The notes under the pieces are model-generated. The model had not been told where the DNA came from and made no database searches. It saw only the letters and a program-made list of their open reading frames with translations. The position numbers and the translations under genes are program-made. Positions 16,614 to 25,180 of a stretch of DNA of 64,000 bases are shown here, piece by piece (the first letter of the stretch is position 1; every line of letters starts with the position of its first letter). Origin of the DNA: Oscillatoriales cyanobacterium PMM_0080 (GTDB lineage: Bacteria > Cyanobacteriota > Cyanobacteriia > Cyanobacteriales > Microcoleaceae); assembly GCA_949127775.1 (NCBI GenBank), contig CASBQF010000019.1, positions 1 through 64,000 of the forward strand, in the 5' to 3' direction.

Positions 16614-17096
16614 CTACTCTGCGATCGTCTCATCGGGCAAAAACTCTGGCCAAAAGTCAGAATCTAGAACCTCGACAGCAGAATAAATACATAATTGCGG
16701 AAACATTTCTACAGACAATCCAGTTTCAGCACTTGCTTGTTCTACTGCATCCGCATAACATTCAACTAACACCTCTTCAAGATATAGTTTTAGACTGGGG
16801 GAATCTTTTAGGGTTTTGCGAATGCGTCTGCGATGTTCAACAATGCTACCTTTCCAACTACCACTTCTCTGATCCGATTGAAATTGCCACTTCAGCAAGT
16901 GCAGGATAATTACCACAAGATTACTTTCTAAACTCCTGCGTTCACTTCGCCCCATGTCTTCTATTTCTGCAATCAAGTTTTCCCAATCGATGTTTGAGTA
17001 GTCGCGAGTCCGCAACTTTTCCACAGTGGTTTCAATCCATCTGAGGTAATCTGTATCATACAATTTATGTCGATTCACTTCTAATTTTGTTGTCAT
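16614..17096 (-). CDS. DUF29 family protein
   Basis: A 160-residue protein of the DUF29 family, widespread and multicopy in cyanobacteria, with unknown function. The family hallmarks are LYDTDYLRWIETTVEKLR, DWENLIAEIEDMGRSERRSLESNL and HLLKWQFQSDQRSGSWKGSI. Full length, start ATG at 17096. It stands alone: upstream is an AGAAACC palindrome, downstream an A/T-rich gap. Confidence 0.9.
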   Translation of the reverse strand: MTTKLEVNRHKLYDTDYLRWIETTVEKLRTRDYSNIDWENLIAEIEDMGRSERRSLESNLVVIILHLLKWQFQSDQRSGSWKGSIVEHRRRIRKTLKDSPSLKLYLEEVLVECYADAVEQASAETGLSVEMFPQLCIYSAVEVLDSDFWPEFLPDETIAE

Positions 17097-17150
17097 AAGC
17101 TGTTCCTAATTCACCAATTCGGACAGTTTCATTGCTGACGCACGGGGGTC

Positions 17151-17217
17151 AAGAAACCCGGTTTCTAGGAGTTTTGTGTCGAGCAGCGAGAAATCTAGGA
17201 AGAAACCGGGTTTCTGA
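17151..17217. repeat. Interspersed palindrome (AGAAACCGGGTTTCT family)
   Basis: AAGAAACCCGGTTTCT at 17151-17166 and AGAAACCGGGTTTCTGA at 17201-17217, each self-complementary and complementary to the other. An overlapping frame (17106-17396) is a product of this repeat and was not called as a gene. Confidence 0.6.
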
Positions 17218-17334
17218 GGTCTGCGTGCGTTAAACTCTTGTGGGTAGACATCCGGCTCGCCCGAAATATGCAATTTAAATACGCCGCGCCGAATCCAAAA
17301 TCTAAATGAGTCACAGCTTAACAACTGCAAATTA

Positions 17335-18042
17335 TTAACAACAAATATGGCGGTAGGAATCAAAGGGCAATCCCGTGCGCCGCTTGACATCAACAACTGA
17401 TTTGTATACGCCTTTGCTTTGCCTTTCTGTAACTATTGTTTCGGCAACGAGTCGATCTAAACCGTTTTCGATCAACTCTTCCGGCGAAAGACTATTTAAT
17501 CGTTTCCAACTAAACTGCGATTCTTTTTGATAATTGTAACTGAAGCAAATCATCGGGGCGATGCGTCTGACGTGACTTTCGGGAACTCCGGCGATTTCCG
17601 ATAACTCTTCGGCGTGGGTAAAAAGGTAGCCTTCGTTTTGCAAAGATTCAATATCGTTAGCATAGACGATCGGCAAACCCAAGATTCTGACCATATCATC
17701 TTTGGTGCACTCGTTAATATCTATTTGGCCGCGCACGTTTGCCAATTCTTCGGCATTTGTCGCAGTTGCAGGAACCAGCAAGCCTCTGGGTGCGGTTTTG
17801 ATCAAATAACGCTTTTTCAAAGTAAAAGCAGTAACAATTTGAGCGATCCAAACCAGCGTGCCAAAATTAGCAGAAGAAGATAGGGCTATTGCTGCTAAAG
17901 TAAAGCCAGCACCCCATCCAATCCAACTGCGCATATTTATTTTTTGGCCTGCATAACAAATTGACAATCCACCGAAGTAGGGAATAAAAGAATACCATAC
18001 CCAGCTTGGAGTTTGACGCAGCCAGTATAAATCTTGAGACAC
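17335..18042 (-). CDS. Membrane-anchored helix-hairpin-helix (ComEA-like) protein
   Basis: A 235-residue protein. It starts with two hydrophobic segments (about residues 12-32 and 38-75, the latter probably two passes). A soluble part has tandem helix-hairpin-helix motifs: VRGQIDINECTKDDMVRILG followed by LSEIAGVPESHVRRI, then LNSLSPEELIENGLDRLVAE and KSVVDVKRRTGLPFDSYRHI. The Gln-Ile-Asp-Ile-Asn-Glu-Cys-Thr start resembles the ComEA 'vNiNtA' entry. Such domains bind DNA non-specifically or mediate protein contacts. ComEA proper takes up DNA, but the membrane topology and double HhH here differ, so the role is open. Confidence 0.7.
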   Translation of the reverse strand: MSQDLYWLRQTPSWVWYSFIPYFGGLSICYAGQKINMRSWIGWGAGFTLAAIALSSSANFGTLVWIAQIVTAFTLKKRYLIKTAPRGLLVPATATNAEELANVRGQIDINECTKDDMVRILGLPIVYANDIESLQNEGYLFTHAEELSEIAGVPESHVRRIAPMICFSYNYQKESQFSWKRLNSLSPEELIENGLDRLVAETIVTERQSKGVYKSVVDVKRRTGLPFDSYRHICC

Positions 18043-18072
18043 TTTAGTTCTATCCTCGCTCGATTTTAGGTT

Positions 18073-18214
18073 TCAATACGGTTCACTTAAAAATGTTTAT
18101 TCCCCGGAGATCCCCCTAAATCCCCCGGATAGTCGGGGGACTTTGAGAATATCTTGTTCCCCCCTTTTTTAAGGGGGTTAGGGGGGATCTCCCTGCCTAA
18201 CTGAAGCGTATTGG
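18073..18214. mobile_element. MITE of the CCAATACGG family
   Basis: CAATACGGTTCACTTAA (from 18074) and the right end CCAATACGCTTCAGTT (reverse complement, to 18214) enclose a C-run/G-run palindrome like that at 12128-12268 in the opposite order. The flanking octamers are TTTAGGTT and TTTATATT, 6 of 8 matching, compatible with a decayed 8-bp duplication. Confidence 0.7.
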
Positions 18215-18304
18215 TTTATATTTGACTATTGTGGAAACCCCACTCTTTTCATAGTGGCTTCCCTTCTTGCTTAAATCCGTTACAGAATCCGTTGCCGAAC
18301 TTTC

Positions 18305-18652
18305 TTACAATTCTCGCAGTAGTTTTTGACGTTTTTCTTCATATTCTTCGGCGGTAATGGCGCCCATGTCGTAAAGTCCTTTCAAATCTGCGATCGCCCC
18401 AGTCACATCTTTTGCTGCTCTAAGCATATACCCAGACTGTAACATACCCGGATTGTACTGTGCATCAAAAGCTGGTTCCGACATCATCAGTAAGCCTAGA
18501 AAATCGAAAAATGCAATCAGTGAAGGAATTAATGTCCAGGAAAAAATCAAATATAATACTCCTGCTGTGTTGTTACCCAAATAAAATTTGTGAATTCCGA
18601 AACCTCCAACAAAGAAAACTAATAGAATTGCTACTGCTTTATCTTTTACCAT
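18305..18652 (-). CDS. TM2-domain protein with C-terminal SHOCT motif
   Basis: A 115-residue small membrane protein. The TM2 domain (about residues 5-60) shows KAVAILLVFFVGGFGIHKFY with the Gly-x-His-x-Phe-Tyr-Leu-Gly turn between two membrane segments. The last ~30 residues (IADLKGLYDMGAITAEEYEE, ending KLLREL) are a SHOCT-type short helical domain that commonly ends membrane-associated proteins. Function unknown. Start ATG at 18652. The nearest upstream gene is another small membrane protein 66 bases away on the same strand, so the two may be co-transcribed. Confidence 0.85.
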   Translation of the reverse strand: MVKDKAVAILLVFFVGGFGIHKFYLGNNTAGVLYLIFSWTLIPSLIAFFDFLGLLMMSEPAFDAQYNPGMLQSGYMLRAAKDVTGAIADLKGLYDMGAITAEEYEEKRQKLLREL

Positions 18653-18718
18653 TTTTCTGTTTCTCCAGTTTTTTAAAGTTGCAGTTTTCCGATCGCCCTA
18701 GATAATACTAATATTCGC

Positions 18719-18943
18719 TTATTTTTTTTTGTTTGTGCGAAGCTTAGACATCGCAAAATACAGGATAACTATACCGGCTTGAGCCTGTAGAATGACCGAG
18801 TAGCCTCTCAAGAAATAATTGAGTTCGCTACCGGAATTGACAGAAAATATTAAAATGCCTAGGGCTGCGTAGGGTGCGAAACGCATCCAACTCGGCGTTC
18901 CCTCTAATTTGCGGCTGTTAAAATTGTTCATTGGTTTCACCAT
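18719..18943 (-). CDS. Small membrane protein of unknown function
   Basis: About 74 residues from the ATG at 18943 (MVKPMNNFNSRKLEGTPSWM); an ATG at 18931 and a TTG at 18949 are alternatives. Two hydrophobic stretches, FAPYAALGILIFSV and YSVILQAQAGIVILYFAM, are followed by a basic tail (KLRTNKKK), a layout typical of small inner-membrane proteins. I do not recognise a family. Same strand as the TM2 gene and 66 bases upstream of it. Confidence 0.55.
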   Translation of the reverse strand: MVKPMNNFNSRKLEGTPSWMRFAPYAALGILIFSVNSGSELNYFLRGYSVILQAQAGIVILYFAMSKLRTNKKK

Positions 18944-19023
18944 CCACAAAAACCGGACAAGATATTACTACTATTTTAAGACAAGTTTTTCCGTTTAACT
19001 TCAATATTTAGGACTAAATTTAA

Positions 19024-19052
19024 GATCCGGTGCGCGCTGTGCGCACCGGATC
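19024..19052 (-). terminator. 12-bp perfect GC-rich hairpin terminator
   Basis: GATCCGGTGCGC (19024-19035) pairs perfectly with GCGCACCGGATC (19041-19052) around a 5-base loop. It is followed on the minus strand by TTAAATTT. It lies 64 bases past the stop of the CPBP protease gene, so probably ends that transcript. Confidence 0.65.
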
Positions 19053-19115
19053 TCGTCGTTTATCAAACTTGCGAAAAAAGCAAGGTTAATTCACAATTAT
19101 TGACAACCGCCAGAA

Positions 19116-20717
19116 TTAACTCGCGCTCCCGCCCAAAAGAAACAGACTTAGGAGAGTTCCGCTATTCCAAAGACTGTGGAGAAGCATGGGGGCGAGGAGA
19201 TTGCGCGATCGCGTGTACACAAACCCCAACACTGCACCCAAAGTCGCCAAAGGCAGAATCTCCGAGACACTCAAGTGAGCCACCGCAAACAACAAAGCCG
19301 AAGCTGCGATCGCCCCCGAAACAGGCAAATAGCGAGTCAGAGAAGGCAGCAGAAAGCCCCGAAACACGATTTCCTCAAAAACCGGAGCGGCGATCGCAGC
19401 AGTGCCGAAAAACACCGCCAGAGCCACGTTGTCTCTACCTTCAAGGACGATCGGCAAAATCGGATTACTGCCACCTTGTCCCTGCCAGAATTGCTGATTG
19501 ATCAGCGACACCGCAACCACCAAAGGCAAAGCTACAAAATAGCCACCAAAGCCCCACCAAAACCAATTCCCTCGCCAATTAATCCGAAACCAGCTATCAG
19601 GTAAAGGCAAAAAAGGCTTGACCGAAAAATACAGTACCGAAAGCCCACCAGCCGAAAGCAACAAATAAGTAGCAAAGATATAAAAGGCTTTTTCGCGCGG
19701 GTCAAAAGTAGCAGGATTCAGCTTTAAAACAGCCAGAGAAACTGGCAGCAACAAATAGGGAATTAAGATTTGGCCGACAAAGAAAAAGCCGACCACCAGC
19801 ACCTGCCAAACAATCTCGCCATCCCAAGGCACATCCCAAGTCAAGCTTGCATTTCGCGCCAACAGCGGCCCGGAACCTGGTGCATCTAACTGTTTTTGTT
19901 GCAACCGCCACTGTACCAGCCACTGTATAGTCAAACCAACTAGCAAAACCGTGCCAATACAAAGCGATATAGTCGGAATCCCGACAATAATTGCCAACTT
20001 TTCTACAGCTTGCTCAGCCGTTGCTTGCTCTGTTGCTTGCAGTGCCACTAGCTCCTTAGAACGTTCTTGCAGCTTGTAAAGTTGAGCGAGAGCGCGATAG
20101 CGAAACCAGCCATCCAAAGACTTTTGAATGCGCGGCTCGGCATCCGGCAGTAGTTGAGCCGGATTGCTCCAAATTCCGGTTAAAACTTGAGCAGTTGCCG
20201 CCGAAGGAGCATCAATTTGAGTTTTTTGCCGATCGACTAAATTGTTCCAAGTTTGAAGCGCAGCATCGGTTTTATCGCTGCTTGCCTGCAAAATTCCTAG
20301 GCGCAAGTCAAGTTCATTTTGCAGCGATGACTGTTCATCGATCGACTCTTTTAAAGCCTTTTGTTGAGCAATCTTTAGATTACCATCTTCCGATTTAGAG
20401 TCGATAGTAGACTGAATTGCTTTCAATTGTGTTTGAGTTGTTTCGACATTTTTTCGAGTCGAGTTTTGGGCGTCTTGATATTGTGTCAAAGCCGTCTTTA
20501 AAGGATCTGTACCGACAATATTGTTGCGCGCCGAACTTAAATTAGCACTTTGATTACTTTCAGGTTGCCACTCCGAGGCGTGAAGCAACAAATTCGTCTG
20601 GTAGAGTTCCAACCGACTTTGAATTTGTGGCTGGTTCCAACTAGCAAGTAAAGATAAACCGACCAGGGCGATCGCGATCGCTGTTAAAATACCTAAAATT
20701 ACCCGCTTCAGTGTCAT
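19116..20717 (-). CDS. CPBP-family intramembrane metalloprotease
   Basis: A 533-residue membrane protein. Residues ~10-25 are a membrane segment. About 220 residues of extramembrane, Gln- and Ser-rich helical sequence follow (many ...KTTQTQLKAIQSTIDSK-type heptads), then a hydrophobic C-terminal half. The CPBP/Abi motifs are clear: FEEIVFRGFLLPSL (motif 1, Glu-Glu...Arg), then FAVAHLSVSEILP (motif 2 His) and PMLLHSLWNSGTL (His/Asn). These form the glutamate-type active site known from Rce1. Substrate unknown. The long helical N-terminal region is characteristic of a cyanobacterial subgroup. Start ATG at 20717. Confidence 0.87.
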   Translation of the reverse strand: MTLKRVILGILTAIAIALVGLSLLASWNQPQIQSRLELYQTNLLLHASEWQPESNQSANLSSARNNIVGTDPLKTALTQYQDAQNSTRKNVETTQTQLKAIQSTIDSKSEDGNLKIAQQKALKESIDEQSSLQNELDLRLGILQASSDKTDAALQTWNNLVDRQKTQIDAPSAATAQVLTGIWSNPAQLLPDAEPRIQKSLDGWFRYRALAQLYKLQERSKELVALQATEQATAEQAVEKLAIIVGIPTISLCIGTVLLVGLTIQWLVQWRLQQKQLDAPGSGPLLARNASLTWDVPWDGEIVWQVLVVGFFFVGQILIPYLLLPVSLAVLKLNPATFDPREKAFYIFATYLLLSAGGLSVLYFSVKPFLPLPDSWFRINWRGNWFWWGFGGYFVALPLVVAVSLINQQFWQGQGGSNPILPIVLEGRDNVALAVFFGTAAIAAPVFEEIVFRGFLLPSLTRYLPVSGAIAASALLFAVAHLSVSEILPLATLGAVLGFVYTRSRNLLAPMLLHSLWNSGTLLSLFLLGGSAS

Positions 20718-20894
20718 TCCTGCTTTTCCGTCCCGCGCGAATCTGTGGCTAAGTCTTTCCTGTCTCTAATCATAGGTCGTTGCAGGCGATCGTGTCCCCA
20801 CAACTGGTAAGATTTCTACTGGCGGATCTTTTGAATCGTTTTAAGCCCTGGACTTATCCGCAGGCTAAATCTAAAATCTAAAATCTAAAATCGA

Positions 20895-22244
20895 ATGACT
20901 CGCATTATCCTAGTCCGTCACGGCAAAAGCACATACAATCAAGAGCGTCGCATCCAAGGCCGCCTCGATAAATCAGTTTTGACAGAAGCAGGCCGCGCCG
21001 GCGCAAAGCAAGTAGGCGACATCCTCAGCAGTATCACCTTTGATGCCGCCTATACAAGTCCCCTGCAACGAGCCAAAGAAACAGCCGAAATCATCCTGTC
21101 GCGCTTGACAAATCCGCCACAACTCCAACCAACTGATAAATTGATGGAAATCGATTTGCCTTTGTGGGAAGGAATGCTGCGTCAAGAGGCGATCGACCAA
21201 TTCCCCGAAGCATATCAGGAATGGCAACAACATCCCGACAAATTTTCCATGAAACTACCTTCCCCCGAAGGAGAAATCGAACACTTTCCGGTACTAGCCG
21301 TTTTTGCTAGCGCCCGCAAGTTTTGGAAAGAACTTTTATCACACCACACTTCTGGTACGATTTTAGTAGTAGGTCACAACGGAATTAATCGCGCCCTCAT
21401 CGCCACAGCCTCAGAAATTGCCCCAGATTACTATCAATCAATTCAACAATCAAATTGTGGAATTAGCGTCATCAATTTTGGATTTACAGATGACCAAACA
21501 GAATCCAACCAGAAAATTGCAGTTCAATTTGAATCCTTGAATTTAACCGCCCATACCGGAGAAATCTTCCCCAAACCGAGGGACAAACATAGCGGGCCGC
21601 GCTTATTGCTAGTACGTCACGGCGAAACAGACTGGAATAGAGCAGGTAAATTTCAAGGACAAATAGACGTACCACTCAACGATAACGGCCGCGAACAAGC
21701 TCGGCAAGCCGCAGAATTTCTGAAAGATGTAAAATTAGATTTTGCGATTAGCAGTTCCATGCTACGCCCGAAAGAAACAGCGGAAATTATTCTCAAATAT
21801 CACAGCGATTTGCAACTAGAACTCCGCGAGGAATTGAGAGAAATCAGCCACGGACTTTGGGAAGGAAAATTTGAATCAGAAATAGAACAATCCTATCCGG
21901 GTTTGCTCGATGAATGGAAAACATCTCCTGAAAAAGTGCAAATGCCAGAAGGAGAAAATTTAGAACAAGTTTCCGATCGGGCGATCGCAGCGTGGCGAGA
22001 AATTGTACAATCAGTATCAGGTACCGGAATAGTCGTTGCCCACGATGCCGTCAACAAAGCCCTTCTCTGCCACCTCTTCAATTTAGAACCCGAACATTTC
22101 TGGAAATTCAAACAAGGAAACGGTGCCGTTAGCGTCATCGACTATCCCCACGGCCCCGATGGCTTGCCAGTATTACAAGCAATGAATATCACAACCCATT
22201 TAAGTGGCAGCATTTTCGATCAAACAGCAGCCGGAGCACTGTAA
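20895..22244 (+). CDS. Tandem histidine phosphatase (double phosphoglycerate-mutase-like domain)
   Basis: A 449-residue protein with two complete histidine-phosphatase domains. Domain 1 starts LVRHGKSTYNQERRIQGRLD (His about 9) and has LWEGMLRQE and VVGHNGINRALI. Domain 2 starts LLVRHGETDWNRAGKFQGQ (His about 240) and has GLWEGKFESE and VVAHDAVNKALL. Both keep the Arg-His-Gly, Glu and His catalytic set, so both may be active on phosphomonoesters. Known relatives include sugar-phosphate phosphatases; the substrate cannot be read here. Start ATG at 20895, preceded by a short tandem AATCTAAA repeat. Confidence 0.9.
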   Translation: MTRIILVRHGKSTYNQERRIQGRLDKSVLTEAGRAGAKQVGDILSSITFDAAYTSPLQRAKETAEIILSRLTNPPQLQPTDKLMEIDLPLWEGMLRQEAIDQFPEAYQEWQQHPDKFSMKLPSPEGEIEHFPVLAVFASARKFWKELLSHHTSGTILVVGHNGINRALIATASEIAPDYYQSIQQSNCGISVINFGFTDDQTESNQKIAVQFESLNLTAHTGEIFPKPRDKHSGPRLLLVRHGETDWNRAGKFQGQIDVPLNDNGREQARQAAEFLKDVKLDFAISSSMLRPKETAEIILKYHSDLQLELREELREISHGLWEGKFESEIEQSYPGLLDEWKTSPEKVQMPEGENLEQVSDRAIAAWREIVQSVSGTGIVVAHDAVNKALLCHLFNLEPEHFWKFKQGNGAVSVIDYPHGPDGLPVLQAMNITTHLSGSIFDQTAAGAL

Positions 22245-22262
22245 TTTGTAAAGTTATCGGCA

Positions 22263-22300
22263 GGAAGTATAGCAACGAAAATTCTCTATGCTATACTTCC
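22263..22300. terminator. 11-bp perfect hairpin after the phosphatase gene
   Basis: GGAAGTATAGC (22263-22273) pairs with GCTATACTTCC (22290-22300), 19 bases after the stop. There is no T-run, so this is a terminator candidate only. Confidence 0.4.
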
Positions 22301-22350
22301 CCAGCCGCACAAATGTCAAAACTTTTATAACCGAAACCCTTACTTTAATT

Positions 22351-22455
22351 CCCTCTTCCCTCTTCCCTCTTCCTTCGTGTCCTTAGCGTCTTCGCGGTTC
22401 GTTACTCCCTCTTCCCTCTTCCCTCTTCCTTCTTCCCTCTTCCCTCTTCCTTCTT
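22351..22455 (+). repeat. Pyrimidine-strand simple repeat (CTTCCCTCTTCC)
   Basis: A nearly pure C/T tract made of CTTCC/CTCTTCC units, interrupted by GTGTCCTTAGCGTCTTCGCGG. It runs up to the start codon at 22457, so it forms most of the leader of the dihydroorotase-like gene. A similar CTTCCTT tract precedes the SnoaL-like gene at 44128-44175. Confidence 0.7.
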
Positions 22456-22456
22456 T

Positions 22457-23767
22457 ATGAATCGCGAACTGCTACAAAATGTAAGGATACTAGATCCAGT
22501 TTCAAAGATCGATCGCACCGCTGACATTCTAATTACCGAAAATCAGATCGCAGCAATAGAAGAAAACATCACCGAAATTCCCGCCGACACAGAAGTCCGG
22601 GATTGCCAAGGACTAATTTTAGGGCCAGGATTAACCGATATTTATAGTCATAGCGGAGAACCAGGTTTTGAGGAACGAGAAACCCTAGAATCCTTAATGC
22701 AGGCTGCGGCGGCTGGCGGTTTTACCCGCGTAGCGATTTTGCCCGATACCTCGCCACCCGTGGACAATTTAGCCGGTTTAGCCTTGTTGCAGCAACATAT
22801 CCGCAACTTATCGCCCTCCCTACCACGCTTGTATTTTTGGGGGGCGCTGACAGCGGGCGTTAAAGGGGAACAGATGGCTGAGTTGGGCGAGCTGGCATCC
22901 TCTCCAGTAGTGGGATTTGCGGACGGTTTATCTCTGTCAAATCCGGCTCTGGTGAGGCGTTTGCTGGAGTATATCCAGCCTTTGCATAAGTTAGTTGCTT
23001 TGTGGCCGTGCGATCGAACTTTAGCCGGAAATGGTGCAATGCGGGAAGGTGCAGTCTCCGTGCGCTTAGGTTTACCAGGAATTCCGGCAAGTGCCGAAAC
23101 ATCAGCTTTGGCGACAATCCTAGAATTGGTCTCATCTGGAGGCACTCCGGTACATATTATGCGCGTTTCCACCGCCCGCAGCGTGGAATTGATTCGAGAT
23201 GCCAAGGCGCGGGGTTTGCCCGTAACTGCGAGTGTGACTTGGATGCACTTGCTGTTGAATGTCGGCGCAATCTCAGGCAACTCTCAAGATTCCGGTGGCA
23301 AAAACGCTCTAACTGCTTCGGTTCCCTACGATCCGAATTTACACCTCGAACCGCCGTTGGGCAATCTCAGCGACCAATTAGCCTTAATTCAAGCGGTGAA
23401 AGATGGCGTAATTGATGCGATCGCGATCGACCACAGCCCCCATACTTATGAGGAGAAAACCGTGGCTTTTGCCGATAGTCCGCCCGGGGCGATCGGCTTA
23501 GAATTCGCGTTACCTTTGTTATGGCACGGACTCGTCGAAACAGGCAAAATTTCCGCTTTAGAACTGTGGCGAGTGTTAAGTACAGCCCCCGCCGTTTGTC
23601 TCGGACAAACCCCCGCTACGGTTACGCTGGGTGTGTCTGCTGAGCTAATTTTGTTCGACCCGCTCATGAGTTGGACTGTTGATAGGTATAGTCTGAAATC
23701 GCGATCGGCAAACACACCTTGGTTCGGACAACAATTAGCGGGAAAAGTTTTACAAACTTGGGTTTAA
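22457..23767 (+). CDS. Dihydroorotase-like amidohydrolase lacking a canonical metal ligand
   Basis: A 436-residue amidohydrolase-superfamily protein closest to class I dihydroorotase, the pyrimidine-pathway enzyme that cyclises carbamoyl-aspartate. The usual metal motif DxHxHxR is here DIYSHSGEPGFEERETL: the first His is Tyr and the Arg is Gly. The region that normally gives the His/Glu pair reads LVALWPCDRTLAG. The late Asp-His motif is retained as AIDHSPHTYEEK. The fold is therefore kept but the binuclear site looks incomplete. By analogy with pseudo-dihydroorotases (PyrX-type) that scaffold aspartate carbamoyltransferase, it may be structural. Many genomes annotate this type as pyrC. ATG at 22457. 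Confidence 0.8.
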   Translation: MNRELLQNVRILDPVSKIDRTADILITENQIAAIEENITEIPADTEVRDCQGLILGPGLTDIYSHSGEPGFEERETLESLMQAAAAGGFTRVAILPDTSPPVDNLAGLALLQQHIRNLSPSLPRLYFWGALTAGVKGEQMAELGELASSPVVGFADGLSLSNPALVRRLLEYIQPLHKLVALWPCDRTLAGNGAMREGAVSVRLGLPGIPASAETSALATILELVSSGGTPVHIMRVSTARSVELIRDAKARGLPVTASVTWMHLLLNVGAISGNSQDSGGKNALTASVPYDPNLHLEPPLGNLSDQLALIQAVKDGVIDAIAIDHSPHTYEEKTVAFADSPPGAIGLEFALPLLWHGLVETGKISALELWRVLSTAPAVCLGQTPATVTLGVSAELILFDPLMSWTVDRYSLKSRSANTPWFGQQLAGKVLQTWV

Positions 23768-23842
23768 GGACAGCAGGGAGAAGGGGAGAGGGGGAGAGTG
23801 GGAAAATTACCAATTACCCATTACCCCATTACCCCATTACCA

Positions 23843-25180
23843 TCAAAAAAAATCCGACTTACCGGAAGGTAATCTCAACTGCATTTCCTGAGAGCGTTTT
23901 AGGTAATTTTCTGCTACGCGATCGAGCGGGTTTTTGCGCACGCACTCACCAAACAGTTGTGTTGCTTCTTTATGTTTACTCGCACTATAGTTCCACAAAG
24001 CTTCTAAAAATATGTTAAAAGTCGCTAACTTGCCCTCTTTCACTTCCGGCGGATCGGCATCAAATACTTCATGAATTGTCACCAACTCTGCTTTCCCTTT
24101 AACTCGAACGCGACCAATATTTCTGATTGCATATTTCGGGCATTCATTTACCTTTAACTGTAAAAAAGTATTGCCAGTAATTAACATCGACACCCCGTAA
24201 CTTTTCGTCATGCTTTCCACGCGGGAGGCTAAATTCACCGCATCGCTAATCACCGTACTGTCCATCCTTGTTGTCCCCCCAACTGTCCCCAGCATCAGCG
24301 TACCCGTATTGATACCGATGCCAATTTTGATAGGTGCAAAGCCCTCTCTAGTGCGATGTTGATTGTAATCGTCGAGACGGTATAGCATAGAAATTCCAGC
24401 ATTCACAGCATCGCTGGCACTGTGACGGAACAAAGCCATAATTGCATCGCCAATATACTTATCAATAAAACCGTTATTTTCAATAATAGTTGGCTCCATG
24501 CGACTCAAATAAGAATTAATAAACTTGAAATTGTCCTGGGGAGTCATGCCCTCAGAAAGAGTCGTAAAATCCCGAATATCGGAAAAGAAAACAGACATTT
24601 CCTTTTCCACGCTGTCGCCGAGTTTAACATCGACTAAGCTTTCACGGCTTAGCAGCGAGACAAATTCATTCGGCACAAAGCGTCGGGCAGCATTAGTTAA
24701 TTGTGATTGCAGTTCCAAGGCTAATTCTAACCTCTCATTTACTTTTCGCAACTCGGCATTTTGTTCTGCCAATTTTTTATCCTGACTGTAGCTGTGGACG
24801 GCTTCTGTCACGGTCAATTTCAAGTCTTCAGTTTGCCAAGGCTTACCGATATAGCGGTATAGTTTGGCGTACTTGATCGCACTTCCGACAGCTTCAATTG
24901 TCGCCTGACCTGTTAGCATCACCTTCAGAGTTTTGGGAGAGATTTCATGAACCCGCCTCAATAATTCATCTCCTTTCATGTCAGGCATTACGTAGTCGGA
25001 GATAATTAACGGAATCTCTTCTCCATCTGCTATTAGTTCAGCAACTAACTCCAAAGCATCCTCACCTCCTTCCGCAATTTCAATCCGGTAACTATTGCCT
25101 AAAGCATCTTTTAATTCAGCTTTGAGGCTTTTCAGAACCGTGGTTTCGTCATCCACGCAAATAATCACTTGTTTGCTCAT
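23843..25180 (-). CDS. Receiver domain fused to class III adenylate cyclase (module B)
   Basis: A 445-residue response regulator with nucleotide-cyclase output. The receiver (about 1-125) starts QVIICVDDETTVLKS and has the phospho-acceptor in LIISDYVMPDMKGDELL and the Lys in RYIGKPW. A coiled linker (QDKKLAEQNAELRKVNERLE) leads to the catalytic domain: VFFSDIRDFTTLSE (two metal Asp, about 197-205), FIDKYIGDAIMALF (Lys) and MDSTVISDAVNLASRVESM (adenine-selecting Asp, then Asn and Arg). These residues predict ATP as substrate and cAMP as product. A ~60-residue helical tail follows. Its start overlaps the preceding receiver gene by 4 bases (ATGA), so translation is coupled. A close paralogue is at 32413-33723. 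Confidence 0.92.
   Translation of the reverse strand: MSKQVIICVDDETTVLKSLKAELKDALGNSYRIEIAEGGEDALELVAELIADGEEIPLIISDYVMPDMKGDELLRRVHEISPKTLKVMLTGQATIEAVGSAIKYAKLYRYIGKPWQTEDLKLTVTEAVHSYSQDKKLAEQNAELRKVNERLELALELQSQLTNAARRFVPNEFVSLLSRESLVDVKLGDSVEKEMSVFFSDIRDFTTLSEGMTPQDNFKFINSYLSRMEPTIIENNGFIDKYIGDAIMALFRHSASDAVNAGISMLYRLDDYNQHRTREGFAPIKIGIGINTGTLMLGTVGGTTRMDSTVISDAVNLASRVESMTKSYGVSMLITGNTFLQLKVNECPKYAIRNIGRVRVKGKAELVTIHEVFDADPPEVKEGKLATFNIFLEALWNYSASKHKEATQLFGECVRKNPLDRVAENYLKRSQEMQLRLPSGKSDFF

Noticed and set aside
17106-17396. 96-codon minus-strand frame
   Set aside because: Half of it is translated AGAAACC palindrome and it overlaps the helix-hairpin-helix gene.
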